A stretch of DNA of 35,981 nt, from assembly GCA_947629645.1 (NCBI GenBank), contig CANREV010000030.1, forward strand, positions 1-35,981. Reading direction: 5' to 3'. How positions within the stretch are numbered: position 1 is the stretch's first letter; every line of letters begins with the position of its first letter. The translations under genes and the position numbers were made by a program. Positions 18,407 through 26,736 of the stretch are shown piece after piece. The notes below the pieces were generated by a model. The model searched no databases, was not told the DNA's origin, and worked only from the letters and a program-made list of their open reading frames with translations. The DNA comes from an uncultured Acetatifactor sp. (GTDB lineage: Bacteria > Bacillota > Clostridia > Lachnospirales > Lachnospiraceae).

Positions 18407-19312
18407 ATGATAAGTGCAGCAGTGGTTGAGGCTTTAAAAGGAATGGTTCCGGAAGAGAATATCCGCTTTCAGGAGAGCATGGCAGGTCACACAACTTTTC
18501 GCATCGGTGGACCTGCTGATTGCTTTTTGCAGCTGGAAAACGAGGAACAACTGATCAAGGTAAAGAAGTATCTGAATCTGGTGGAGGAACCTTATTTTGT
18601 CCTCGGTAACGGCAGTAATCTTCTGGTAAGTGACAGCGGTTACAGAGGCGTAATCCTGCAGATCGGACAAAAGATGAGTCGGATCCGTGTGGAGGGCGAC
18701 AGGATCGTGGCGCAGGCGGGGGCGCCTTTGGCTCAGGTCTCCAAAACTGCCTGTGAACACGGTCTGTCAGGACTGGAGTTTGCTTCCGGTATCCCCGGAA
18801 CGCTGGGGGGCGCCGCAGTGATGAACGCCGGCGCCTACGATGGGGAGATGAGTCAGGTGGTGACTCTGGTGCGAATGGTCAACAAAGAGGGAGAGATTAT
18901 GGAGCTGGATAACGAGACTATGGAATTTGGCTACCGACACAGTTCCCTCCGACGGCAGCCCTTCACTGTGACGGAAGTTACTTTGCAGCTTAAGGAGGGC
19001 AGCAAAGAGGAGATTCTTGCCAGGATGGAGGAACTGTCCGCCAGACGAAGGGAAAAACAACCCTTGGAATATCCCAGCGCAGGCAGTACCTTTAAACGGC
19101 CGGAAGGCTATTTCGCTGGTAAACTTATCATGGATGCGGGGATGAGAGGGTTTCAGATCGGCGGAGCCAGAGTGTCGGATAAACACTGCGGTTTTATTAT
19201 CAACACGGGGAAAGCTACCGCGGAGGATGTTAAAGATGTGATAGCGGAGGTTCAGGCTCGTGTGAAAGAGCGTTTTCATGTGGAACTGGAGCCGGAGATC
19301 GTTTTGTTATAA
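18407..19312 (+). CDS. murB: UDP-N-acetylenolpyruvoylglucosamine reductase
   Basis: About 301 residues; FAD-dependent reductase of the second step of peptidoglycan precursor synthesis, giving UDP-N-acetylmuramate. FAD-binding segments are FVLGNGSNLLVSDSGYRG and GLSGLEFASGIPGTLGGAAV; the YRHSSLR and PSAGSTFKRP motifs carry substrate and catalytic residues (the Ser proton donor); the C-terminal LEPEIVLL holds the conserved Glu. The start is uncertain: ATG 18407 has GGGGA upstream with good spacing, while an in-frame ATG at 18395 (four codons longer) has only a weak GAG. The downstream rapZ start is 61 bases past the stop. Confidence 0.95.
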   Translation: MISAAVVEALKGMVPEENIRFQESMAGHTTFRIGGPADCFLQLENEEQLIKVKKYLNLVEEPYFVLGNGSNLLVSDSGYRGVILQIGQKMSRIRVEGDRIVAQAGAPLAQVSKTACEHGLSGLEFASGIPGTLGGAAVMNAGAYDGEMSQVVTLVRMVNKEGEIMELDNETMEFGYRHSSLRRQPFTVTEVTLQLKEGSKEEILARMEELSARRREKQPLEYPSAGSTFKRPEGYFAGKLIMDAGMRGFQIGGARVSDKHCGFIINTGKATAEDVKDVIAEVQARVKERFHVELEPEIVLL

Positions 19313-19373
19313 CGTTTCGGCTTATGGCACGCAGGATACAGGCCGTGTCGGGTCTATGGGAGATGAGAGACAG

Positions 19374-20240
19374 ATGAGATTTGTGGTAGTGACCGGAATG
19401 AGCGGGGGCGGAAAGAGTACGGCGTTAAAAATGCTGGAAGATGCGGGGTTTTACTGTGTGGATAATCTGCCGGTATCCCTGATCGAAAAATTTGTGGAAC
19501 TGGTGTCTGTGCCTGCAAGTGAAATCAGCAAAGTGGCTTTGGGGCTGGATGTCCGGACGGATCAGTCCTTTGAGGAGACGACTAAGATTCTGGATCAGCT
19601 CCGGGCAGGCGGCTATGATTTTGAGATTTTGTTTATGGATGCCAGCGAGGAGGCGTTGATCAAGCGCTATAAGGAGACCAGGAGGATCCATCCGCTGGCG
19701 GTGGACGGCAGGGTGGAGAGCGGCGTAAGGCAGGAGCGGAAGATTATGGAAAATATCCGGAAACATGCCGATTACGTCATCGACACTTCCAGGCTTCTGA
19801 CCAGGGAACTGAAAGAAGAGCTGGACCGTATTTTTGTCAGGAATGAGGAATATAATAGTCTCATGATAACGATCATGTCCTTCGGATTCAAACACGGCAT
19901 CCCTGCGGATGCGGATCTGGTGTTTGATGTACGCTTTCTGCCTAATCCCTTCTATGTGGATGAACTGAAGAAAAAGACCGGAAATGACAGGGAAGTGCAG
20001 GAGTATGTGCTTGGCTTTCCAGAGGCGGAAATCTTTTTGGCAAAGCTTACGGACATGATAAAGTTCCTGATTCCCAATTATGTGAAAGAGGGGAAATATC
20101 AGCTTGTGGTGGGCATTGGATGTACCGGCGGAAAGCACAGGAGCGTGACGCTTGCCAATGAATTGTACAAGCGTATGAAGGACAAGGGAACTTACGGTAT
20201 GAAACTATACCACAGAGATATCACAAGTCAGGGGACGTAA
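19374..20240 (+). CDS. rapZ: RapZ family nucleotide-binding protein (YvcJ-like)
   Basis: 288 residues, normal for RapZ/YvcJ. Residues 8-15 form the Walker A loop GMSGGGKS; the central part has DNLPVSLIEKF and DTSRLLTRELKEEL; the C-terminal domain has FGFKHGIPADADLVFDVRFL and GIGCTGGKHRSVTLAN, which in E. coli RapZ binds glucosamine-6-phosphate and RNA. In Firmicutes it is linked to competence and cell-wall precursor status, but the mechanism is less clear. The start ATG 19374 gives the canonical MRFVVVTGMSGGGKS opening; the frame is open back into murB but has no family similarity there. whiA starts 2 bases after the stop. Confidence 0.93.
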   Translation: MRFVVVTGMSGGGKSTALKMLEDAGFYCVDNLPVSLIEKFVELVSVPASEISKVALGLDVRTDQSFEETTKILDQLRAGGYDFEILFMDASEEALIKRYKETRRIHPLAVDGRVESGVRQERKIMENIRKHADYVIDTSRLLTRELKEELDRIFVRNEEYNSLMITIMSFGFKHGIPADADLVFDVRFLPNPFYVDELKKKTGNDREVQEYVLGFPEAEIFLAKLTDMIKFLIPNYVKEGKYQLVVGIGCTGGKHRSVTLANELYKRMKDKGTYGMKLYHRDITSQGT

Positions 20241-20242
20241 AA

Positions 20243-21118
20243 ATGTCATTTTCAGGCGAGGTCAAGGAAGAACTGGCAAAAAATATCAGTCCGGCGCGGC
20301 ACTGTCAGTTGGCGGAGTTCGCGGCGATCATGAATTTCTGCGGCCAGTTTGGGCGGGATAAAGACGGCAGATACACGATCGGATTTCAGACAGAAAATGA
20401 AGCCTTGGTGAAAAAAGGCTTTACATTATTAAAAAAATTGTTTAATATAGAACCTGAAATTGGTCTGACCCAACAAGAGGTACAAGATATTGTGCGGAAA
20501 GCAGGCGATGCGCAGGAACCGGTGAGTCGGCTGACAGTCAAAAACAACTGTTGTAAGAGAGCGTTTTTGCGGGGAGCTTTCCTGAGCATCGGTTCCATCA
20601 GCGATCCTCAGAAGGGATATCATCTGGAGTTTGTCTGTACTACTGAAAAAAAGGCAGAGCAGCTTCAGGATATGATCCGTGAATTTGATATTGAAGCGAA
20701 GATCATACTTCGGAAGAAATATTATGTCGTCTATCTGAAAGAAGGTTCCGCCATTGTGGATCTTTTGAACGTGTGCGGCGCTCCCGTGTCACTGATGAAT
20801 CTGGAGAATCTCCGAATTTTAAAAGAGATGCGCAATTCTGTGAACAGGCGGGTAAACTGCGAGACCGCGAATATTTCCAAGACTGTCAGCGCCTCGGCGC
20901 GACAGATCAGGGATATCGAATATATCAGAGAGCATTATGGATTCAGTAAGCTGCCGGATTCTTTGCGCAGGATGGCGGAAGTGAGACTGGATAATCCTGA
21001 TGCGCCGCTAAAGGAATTGGGCGAATATCTGGTGCCGCCAGTGGGCAAGTCCGGTGTCAACCACAGACTTCGCAAGCTCAGCGAACTGGCCGATAAATTG
21101 AGAGAAAGCGCAATATAA
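20243..21118 (+). CDS. whiA: DNA-binding protein WhiA
   Basis: 291 residues, slightly shorter than B. subtilis WhiA (about 316). It combines an N-terminal LAGLIDADG-homing-endonuclease-like fold without nuclease function (SFSGEVKEELAK start, CCKRAFLRGAFLSIGSISDP) with a C-terminal helix-turn-helix (LPDSLRRMAEVRLDNPDAPLKELGEYLVPPVGKSGVNHRLRKL). In Actinobacteria it controls sporulation septation; in Firmicutes it affects division and nucleoid positioning. Order rapZ-whiA-crh matches the conserved Firmicutes block, here without the yvcK/mgfK gene that lies between rapZ and whiA in Bacillus. Coupled to rapZ by a 2-base gap. Confidence 0.95.
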   Translation: MSFSGEVKEELAKNISPARHCQLAEFAAIMNFCGQFGRDKDGRYTIGFQTENEALVKKGFTLLKKLFNIEPEIGLTQQEVQDIVRKAGDAQEPVSRLTVKNNCCKRAFLRGAFLSIGSISDPQKGYHLEFVCTTEKKAEQLQDMIREFDIEAKIILRKKYYVVYLKEGSAIVDLLNVCGAPVSLMNLENLRILKEMRNSVNRRVNCETANISKTVSASARQIRDIEYIREHYGFSKLPDSLRRMAEVRLDNPDAPLKELGEYLVPPVGKSGVNHRLRKLSELADKLRESAI

Positions 21119-21154
21119 AGTCCTATGCTTTAGGGCGAAAGAAGGAGTAAGGTT

Positions 21155-21424
21155 ATGACAAAGAGAAATATTCAAATCAAGCTCGAGCATGGTCTGGAAG
21201 CAAGGCCAATAGCCCATCTGGTCCAGGAGGCCAGCAAATATGACAGTACCATCTATGTGATGTCCGGCGGCAAACGTGTGAACGCTAAAAGCATCATGGG
21301 TATGATGACACTGGAGTTGGATAATGGCGAAGATCTGGAAGTGTCCGCGGAGGGAGAAGATGAGCAGGCGGCCATAGAAGGAATAGAGATTTTCCTGAGC
21401 GGCAAGGGCACATCACAAAAATAA
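21155..21424 (+). CDS. crh: Crh-like HPr-family protein (Glu15, Ser46)
   Basis: 89 residues with the HPr fold. In PTS HPr, position 15 is the phosphoryl-carrying His in a GLHARP motif; here it is Glu (HGLEARP, Glu15). The regulatory Ser46 is kept in NAKSIMG at exactly residue 46. B. subtilis Crh has the same pattern with Gln15. The protein should therefore be a substrate of HprK and a CcpA co-effector but unable to pass phosphate in the PTS. Its place directly after rapZ-whiA, in the operon that begins with hprK, also matches crh. Start ATG 21155 follows AAGGAG. A terminator follows at 21439-21486. The true PTS HPr must be encoded elsewhere. Confidence 0.88.
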   Translation: MTKRNIQIKLEHGLEARPIAHLVQEASKYDSTIYVMSGGKRVNAKSIMGMMTLELDNGEDLEVSAEGEDEQAAIEGIEIFLSGKGTSQK

Positions 21425-21438
21425 ATGAGGCAGAGAAG

Positions 21439-21486
21439 AGGCAGGCAGGACAATGTGGAAAAGGTATCGTTGTTTCTGCCTTTTTT
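21439..21486 (+). terminator. Intrinsic terminator of the hprK-crh operon
   Basis: AGGCAG (21439-21444) pairs with CTGCCT (21476-21481), with an inner ACAATG / CGTTGT stem, and is followed by a run of T (21481-21486). Confidence 0.78.
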
Positions 21487-21520
21487 GGTGTCGTAAGCTG
21501 TATCGGCGAGGTGGCATCTA

Positions 21521-22408
21521 ATGGAAAAGAAACTGTTGTTTGTGTATAATCCGAAGGCGGGTAAGGCGCAGATCAGGACAAAGCTATCAGATATTCTGGA
21601 AGTGTTTGTCCAAGGCGGATATGAGCTTACAGTGTACCCTACCCAGAAACGGGGCGATGCATGCGAGATCGTAAGAAGATGCGCCGATTCGTATGACCTG
21701 GTGGTGTGCGGCGGCGGAGACGGCACGCTGGACGAGACCGTTACAGGCATGATTCAGGGGGGATTTCGCGTTCCCATCGGCTATATTCCGGCAGGCAGCA
21801 CTAACGACTTCGGAGGAAGCCTGGCATTGCCGAAAAAGATGATTAAGGCTGCGCAGACCATCGTCAGCGGGAGAAACTTCCCCTGCGATATGGGGTCATT
21901 TAATGATGATGTATTTGTCTATATTGCCGCTTTCGGCCTGTTTACGGATGTTTCCTATGAGACGGGACAGGATATGAAAAACGTGCTGGGCCATATGGCC
22001 TATATTCTGGAAGGTATGAAGCGGCTGTCTGCGGTGAAATCCTATCCTATGCGCGTCTTTTGTGAGGACAGGATCATCGAGGATGATTTCATTTTTGGTA
22101 TGATTACTAATTCCGTTTCCGTAGGCGGATTTAAAAATATAACGGGTAAAAATGTCAGGCTGGACGATGGATTGTTTGAGGTGACGCTGGTGAAACGTCC
22201 CAGAAACCCTGTAGAGCTGAACAATATTATGTTGTCGCTTTTAAACCGCGATATCGATACGAAATCCATGTACTGTTTCCGCACCGCGGAGATTACCCTG
22301 GAAGCTGTCCGGCCTGTGGCGTGGACGCTGGACGGAGAAAACGGCGGAAGCCATACCAGCGTGCACATCAGAAATTTGCGGCATGCTGTGGAGATCAGGG
22401 TGGAATAG
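21521..22408 (+). CDS. Diacylglycerol/lipid kinase family protein (YegS/DgkB type)
   Basis: 295-residue soluble lipid kinase of the DAGK catalytic-domain superfamily. N-terminal FVYNPKAGK, the nucleotide-binding VVCGGGDGTLDETV (GGGDGT motif near residue 66), and YIPAGSTNDFGGSL are diagnostic. The C-terminal half is the usual beta-rich domain, with NSVSVGGFKNITGKNVRLDDGLFEV. DgkB of this family phosphorylates diacylglycerol released by lipoteichoic acid synthesis, but the family also includes sphingoid and other lipid kinases, so the substrate is not certain. Start ATG 21521 follows GAGGTGG. No hydrophobic segments are seen, as expected for the soluble type. Confidence 0.9.
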   Translation: MEKKLLFVYNPKAGKAQIRTKLSDILEVFVQGGYELTVYPTQKRGDACEIVRRCADSYDLVVCGGGDGTLDETVTGMIQGGFRVPIGYIPAGSTNDFGGSLALPKKMIKAAQTIVSGRNFPCDMGSFNDDVFVYIAAFGLFTDVSYETGQDMKNVLGHMAYILEGMKRLSAVKSYPMRVFCEDRIIEDDFIFGMITNSVSVGGFKNITGKNVRLDDGLFEVTLVKRPRNPVELNNIMLSLLNRDIDTKSMYCFRTAEITLEAVRPVAWTLDGENGGSHTSVHIRNLRHAVEIRVE

Positions 22409-22443
22409 AACGGAACTGTTTAATTATCTATTCCATTTTTGTC

Positions 22444-22478
22444 CCAAATGTGGTATATTTAACAAGAATAAAATATTT
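22444..22478 (+). promoter_or_regulatory. Candidate promoter of the aldolase gene
   Basis: TATATT near 22455-22460 in a short A/T-rich stretch can serve as a -10 box about 70 bases upstream of the aldolase start. Only a weak -35 is seen. The 120-base gap after the lipid kinase gene suggests separate transcription of this highly expressed glycolytic gene. Confidence 0.3.
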
Positions 22479-22529
22479 CCTCGGGGATGGATCCCGAAAA
22501 GAGAGAATAAAAAACGGAGGTATGGTAAA

Positions 22530-23396
22530 ATGTTAGTTTCTGCAACAGACATGCTAAAGAAAGCAAAAGCCGGCCACTATGCTGTAGGCCAGTTCAATAT
22601 CAATAATCTGGAGTGGACAAAGTCGATCCTGCTCACCGCGAAGGAGTGCAGATCTCCCGTGATCCTCGGCGTATCTGAGGGCGCGGGCAAGTACATGGGC
22701 GGTTATCATGCGGTAGTAGGTATGGTAAACGGTCTGTTGAAGGATCTGGATATCGATGTTCCCGTGGCGCTGCATCTTGACCATGGTTCTTTTGAGGGCT
22801 GCTACAAATGTATCGAAGCAGGATTCTCTTCCATTATGTTTGATGGTTCTCACTATCCTATCGCTGAGAACGTTACCAAGACCACAGAGCTGGTAAAGGT
22901 TGCTCATGGAAAGGGATTGTCTATCGAGGCTGAGGTTGGCGCGATCGGCGGCGAGGAAGACGGCGTTGTCGGCATGGGCGAGTGCGCGGATCCCAAGGAG
23001 TGCAAGGCTATCGCCGATCTGGGCGTTGATTTCCTGGCTGCAGGCATTGGAAATATCCACGGCAAATATCCCGCTAACTGGAACGGCCTGAGCTTTGAAA
23101 CTCTGGACGCCGTACAGCAGTTGACAGGAGATCTTCCTTTAGTGCTTCACGGCGGCACGGGCATCCCCGCGGATATGATTAAAAAGGCCATCAATCTCGG
23201 CGTTGCGAAGATCAATGTAAATACCGAGTGCCAGCTTTCCTTCGCGGACGCTACCCGCAAATACATCGAAGCCGGTAAGGATCTGGAGGGCAAGGGCTTT
23301 GATCCCCGTAAGCTGCTTGCTCCCGGCGCGGAAGCCATCAAGGCTACTGTAAAAGAGAAGATGGAGCTGTTTGGGTCTGTAGGTAAGGCGGATTGA
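22530..23396 (+). CDS. fba: Class II fructose-1,6-bisphosphate aldolase
   Basis: 288 residues. It splits fructose-1,6-bisphosphate into two triose phosphates in glycolysis, using zinc. Motifs are VGQFNINNLEW, VALHLDHGSFEGCYKCIEAG (first metal ligand and catalytic Asp), EAEVGAIGGEEDGV, GIGNIHGKYP, LVLHGGTGIP and KINVNTECQLSF. Start ATG 22530 has GGAGG nine bases upstream; an open frame back to 22383 overlaps the previous gene and is rejected. Codon use is the most biased in the window (GGC, AAG, GTT), fitting high expression. Ends with a strong terminator at 23449-23482. Confidence 0.97.
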   Translation: MLVSATDMLKKAKAGHYAVGQFNINNLEWTKSILLTAKECRSPVILGVSEGAGKYMGGYHAVVGMVNGLLKDLDIDVPVALHLDHGSFEGCYKCIEAGFSSIMFDGSHYPIAENVTKTTELVKVAHGKGLSIEAEVGAIGGEEDGVVGMGECADPKECKAIADLGVDFLAAGIGNIHGKYPANWNGLSFETLDAVQQLTGDLPLVLHGGTGIPADMIKKAINLGVAKINVNTECQLSFADATRKYIEAGKDLEGKGFDPRKLLAPGAEAIKATVKEKMELFGSVGKAD

Positions 23397-23448
23397 TCGG
23401 TCCTCGATCGAAAATTCCGCTGTGATACATCGGATGGTTGCAGAAAGG

Positions 23449-23482
23449 CCGCCGTATCAGTTTATTTGATACGGCGGTTTTT
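23449..23482 (+). terminator. Intrinsic terminator after the aldolase gene
   Basis: CCGCCGTATCA (23449-23459) and TGATACGGCGG (23467-23477) form an 11-bp perfect stem followed by TTTTT. Confidence 0.92.
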
Positions 23483-23532
23483 GCGTGCAAAAAAATGCTG
23501 TTTTCATGAAAATTGTATCCCCCTTTTTGAAA

Positions 23533-23567
23533 AAGGTTCCTTTTGACATGAAGGAGCCTTATTTTTT
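23533..23567 (+). terminator. Second terminator-like hairpin
   Basis: AAGGTTCCTT (23533-23542) pairs with AAGGAGCCTT (23551-23560), including one G-T pair, and is followed by ATTTTTT. It lies 50 bases past the first terminator and isolates the GH95 promoter. Confidence 0.65.
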
Positions 23568-23662
23568 GAACCAATATTTTGGATGGAAAAATTGTATCTT
23601 GTTGCGCTGTCCGCCGCCGTGATACCGTTAATGGCGAAAAATTTTTTAAGGCTTAGCGTTTT

Positions 23663-23700
23663 ATGTTATAATGACCTTATTCTTGACAGGCAGCGGCCGG
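23663..23700 (+). repeat. 38-base element shared with the flagellin promoter region (copy 2)
   Basis: 31 of 38 bases match 2517-2554 without gaps. It contains a perfect -10 box TATAAT (23667-23672) that aligns with TATGAT at 2521-2526, then ACCTTATTC, GACAGG and CGGCCGG. The GCAGCGGCCGG at its end (23690-23700) is repeated at 23709-23719. Confidence 0.6.
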
Positions 23701-23719
23701 ATGTTTCAGCAGCGGCCGG
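23667..23719 (+). promoter_or_regulatory. GH95 operon promoter with tandem GCAGCGGCCGG repeats
   Basis: TATAAT at 23667-23672, about 80 bases upstream of the GH95 start; the -35 region is poor (TTTTAA), as expected for an activator-dependent promoter. Two direct copies of GCAGCGGCCGG (23690-23700 and 23709-23719) are 19 bases apart, each with a palindromic CGGCCG core, just downstream of the predicted start site. They could be protein sites or RNA leader hairpins. The rest of 23397-23751 holds only the two terminators and A/T-rich DNA; no gene is seen. Confidence 0.45.
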
Positions 23720-23751
23720 ACAGAAAGATAACCGGAAAGGCAGGAAAGCTT

Positions 23752-26250
23752 ATGAGCAGATTGTGGTACAGACAGCCCGCGGCGCAGTGGGAAGAAGCGC
23801 TTCCCATCGGAAACGGCCGCCTGGGAGCTATGATTTACGGAGGCACGGACAGGGAGCTGATCCAGGTCAATGAGGAAAGCATGTGGTATGGAGGAGCGGT
23901 GAACCGGCTGAATCCGGACGCAAGGGAAAATCTGCCAAAGATCAGGGAATATTTGCGAAACGGACAGATAAAAAAGGCGGAAAGGCTGATGGAGACAGCG
24001 TTGTCCGGCTGCCCTGACAGTATGCATCCCTACCAGACTCTGGGCGAGATCCAGCTTTATTTCGATGATCTGCCAAACGCCAGGGAGAGAAAAAGCGGCA
24101 AAGTGGGAGAACCCGCGCTGTGCGATGGCATGACCCGGTACGAGCGCAGCCTTTCTCTGGACAGGGCGGTCTGTGAAAGCAGTTTTTACAGCGGGGATAC
24201 GCTGTACCGCAGACAATATTTCGCGTCTCATCCGGAAGACTGTATTCTGATGCGCTTTACGGCACAGGGGGAAGGAACGGTGGATTTTCTGGCCAGACTG
24301 CGGCGCGGAAAATGGTTTGACGGAGTCCGCAGGATGGGAACCAACGGGATCCTGCTGCACGGCAACCTGGGAAGAGGGGGCATCGAATTCGCTATGAGCC
24401 TTTGCGCCCGCGCCCTGGGCGGAACGGTAAAAACGGTGGGAGAATCCCTTCAGGTGGAGGGAGCGAAAGAAGTGATCCTTCTGTTTACGGCGGATACCAC
24501 TTACCACTACGGCGCGCGGGAAAAAGATGAGTTTGTGGAACGCTTTTTCAAAGAGCGGGAAGCGGAGGCTTTTAAAGAAACGCCGCGGACAAAAACAGAT
24601 GAAAAAATTTCCGAAACAGAGCAGACAGATTATATGACACAAGCGTCAAAAACTTCCGAGGGACTGTCCCGGATGGAGCGGTGGGAATTCTGGTATCAGC
24701 AGGCTTTGCAGGCGTTTCTTGAGGAAAAGATACAGGAGCGTTTTCAAAGGGCGGAGCAGTTTTCCTATGAGGGACTTCTCTGCCGGCACCAGAAGGATCA
24801 CGGCTCTCTTTATGACAGATATGTCTTTTCTGTAAAAGGAGCGGACGATTTTGACAGTATACCTACGGACCAGCGGTTAAAGCAGGCGCGGGAGGGAAAA
24901 GCCGATACAGGGCTGCCCGTGCTGTTGTCTGACTTCGGGAGATACCTTACCATCGCCTGCAGCAGGGAAGGAGGGCTGCCCTCCACCCTGCAGGGACTGT
25001 GGAACAATGAATTTTTCCCATCATGGGACAGTAAATACACGATCAATATCAATACGGAAATGAATTACTGGCATGTGGAGAGCTGTAATCTGCCGGAATG
25101 TCATCTCCCTTTATTCGCGCTGCTGGAAAAAGTTCGTGTAAACGGCAGGAAAACAGCCCGTGAAATGTACGGATGCAGAGGATTTGTGGCGCATCACAAT
25201 ACGGATATCCACGGGGATACGGCGCCTCAGGACATCTGGTATCCCGGCACCTATTGGACGATGGGCGGCGCCTGGCTGAGCACCCATCTGTGGACGCACT
25301 ATCGATATACGAAAGACCGGGAATTTTTGAAGAAAGCTTTTCCCGTCATGGCGGAAGCGGCTCTTTTCTTTGTGGATTTTCTGACAGTGCAGGACGGCTA
25401 TCTGGTGACGAATCCTTCCGTCTCTCCCGAAAACAGCTACCGTCTGCCAAACGGGGAAGAGGGCGCCTGCTGTATCGGCGCCACCATGGACAACCAGATC
25501 CTCAGGGATCTTTTTACAGGATGCCAAAAAGCGTGGAAGGAGCTGGGGGAACAGGCGCCGGAGAACTGTTTTATAGAAGGCGTTGAGGATATAGATGAAC
25601 TGATGCGCCAGATCAATGACTGTGAGAGCAGGCTGGCGCCCACCCGGATCAGCCCCGAAAAAGGTACGATTCTGGAGTGGATGGAGGATTACCCGGAAGT
25701 GGATGCCGGACATCGGCATATCTCCCATCTGTACGGCCTGTATCCCGCCGGACAGATTACCGTGGAAGATACGCCAGAACTTGCGCGGGCGGCGAAAGAA
25801 ACGCTGAAGAGACGGCTGGAAAACGGCGGCGGACATACGGGGTGGAGCAGGGCGTGGATCACCAACCATTACGCCAGTCTAAGGGATGGCAGGATGGCCT
25901 ATGAGAGCATTGAAAAAATGCTGGAACTTTCCACATATCCCAATCTTTTCGACAAACACCCTCCGTTCCAGATCGATGGCAATTTCGGCATCTGCGCGGC
26001 CATGACCCGGATGCTGGCCCAGAGCGATGAGGACAGAGTCGTCCTTCTTCCGGCGCTGCCCAAAGAGTGGGCGGAAGGGTCAGTCAGGGGATTGCGCCTT
26101 GTGGGAAACGCCGAACTGTCCATGACCTGGGAGAACGGCGGACTGAAAACCGCCTGTATCCGGGCGGACTCCGATTATCACGCCTTGGTGATGTGCGCGG
26201 GTATCGTCCGGGAGGTGACGTTAAAAGCGGGGGAGAGCGTCACATTGTAA
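23752..26250 (+). CDS. GH95-family glycosidase (alpha-L-fucosidase or alpha-L-galactosidase)
   Basis: 832 residues, matching glycoside hydrolase family 95, which removes alpha-L-fucose (or alpha-L-galactose) from glycans by an inverting mechanism. The N-terminal domain has WYRQPAAQWEEALPIGNGR, NEESMWYGG and HPYQTLGEIQLYF. The (alpha/alpha)6 catalytic barrel has NINTEMNYWHVESCNL, HHNTDIHGD, TNPSVSPENSY (candidate catalytic Glu), GHRHISHLYGLYP, and FQIDGNFG (conserved Asp). A polar insertion near residues 260-330 is longer than usual. No signal peptide, so it acts in the cytosol on imported oligosaccharides. Start ATG 23752 follows AGGA; the open frame from 23671 overlaps the promoter. Followed 30 bases later by an AraC-type regulator. 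Confidence 0.92.
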   Translation: MSRLWYRQPAAQWEEALPIGNGRLGAMIYGGTDRELIQVNEESMWYGGAVNRLNPDARENLPKIREYLRNGQIKKAERLMETALSGCPDSMHPYQTLGEIQLYFDDLPNARERKSGKVGEPALCDGMTRYERSLSLDRAVCESSFYSGDTLYRRQYFASHPEDCILMRFTAQGEGTVDFLARLRRGKWFDGVRRMGTNGILLHGNLGRGGIEFAMSLCARALGGTVKTVGESLQVEGAKEVILLFTADTTYHYGAREKDEFVERFFKEREAEAFKETPRTKTDEKISETEQTDYMTQASKTSEGLSRMERWEFWYQQALQAFLEEKIQERFQRAEQFSYEGLLCRHQKDHGSLYDRYVFSVKGADDFDSIPTDQRLKQAREGKADTGLPVLLSDFGRYLTIACSREGGLPSTLQGLWNNEFFPSWDSKYTININTEMNYWHVESCNLPECHLPLFALLEKVRVNGRKTAREMYGCRGFVAHHNTDIHGDTAPQDIWYPGTYWTMGGAWLSTHLWTHYRYTKDREFLKKAFPVMAEAALFFVDFLTVQDGYLVTNPSVSPENSYRLPNGEEGACCIGATMDNQILRDLFTGCQKAWKELGEQAPENCFIEGVEDIDELMRQINDCESRLAPTRISPEKGTILEWMEDYPEVDAGHRHISHLYGLYPAGQITVEDTPELARAAKETLKRRLENGGGHTGWSRAWITNHYASLRDGRMAYESIEKMLELSTYPNLFDKHPPFQIDGNFGICAAMTRMLAQSDEDRVVLLPALPKEWAEGSVRGLRLVGNAELSMTWENGGLKTACIRADSDYHALVMCAGIVREVTLKAGESVTL

Positions 26251-26280
26251 CAGTGCATAGGGAATTTATGAGGAAATGGC

Positions 26281-26736
26281 ATGAAAAAACTAAAGAAGAA
26301 TTCGACTTCCACGTTTTTATTGTCGTACATTCTGGTTCTGGTGGCGCCGCTTCTGATCGCTACTGCGGGCTTCCAGGTCGCTTTCGGCATTGTGGAGGAC
26401 AATTTAAAAGTAACTCACATCAATATGCTGCAAAGAAGCGCGGATATGATCGAGAATGAACTGGTGGATGTGGAGAGCATCGCCCTGCAGCTTGCCAGCG
26501 ACAGTAATATCCTTGGAGTGGCGGCCATGAAGCGCGGGGACAAAAATTATATCTCCACCGCGCTGGGAGCGCTGGATGAGTTCGCTCTGTACCTGAATTA
26601 TAAAGATATCGATCTGCTCAATTCCGACAAGACCTATATATATTTTAAGAATACGGATCTTGTGCTCTACGAAAAAAGTTATTATAAGCCGGAACTTTTT
26701 CAGGGCTTATCTGGACGATTGGGGCATCGATTATGA
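26281..26736 (+). CDS. AraC-family membrane regulator, N-terminal part (frameshifted)
   Basis: N-terminal part of a transmembrane AraC-type regulator. ATG 26281 follows GAGGA by 8 bases. It has a basic start, one transmembrane helix (about residues 12-38, SYILVLVAPLLIATAGF), and the beginning of an extracytoplasmic sensor domain. The frame fails near a T5 tract at 26696-26700: with four T the sequence reads on as ELFRAYLDDWGID in the frame of the following ORF. The frame stops at 26736 after unrelated residues. Either a real inactivating indel or a sequence error. Confidence 0.8.
   Translation: MKKLKKNSTSTFLLSYILVLVAPLLIATAGFQVAFGIVEDNLKVTHINMLQRSADMIENELVDVESIALQLASDSNILGVAAMKRGDKNYISTALGALDEFALYLNYKDIDLLNSDKTYIYFKNTDLVLYEKSYYKPELFQGLSGRLGHRL

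Noticed and set aside
23583..23873. 96-residue ORF upstream of and overlapping GH95
   Set aside because: It spans the GH95 promoter and continues as a shadow of GH95 in another frame.
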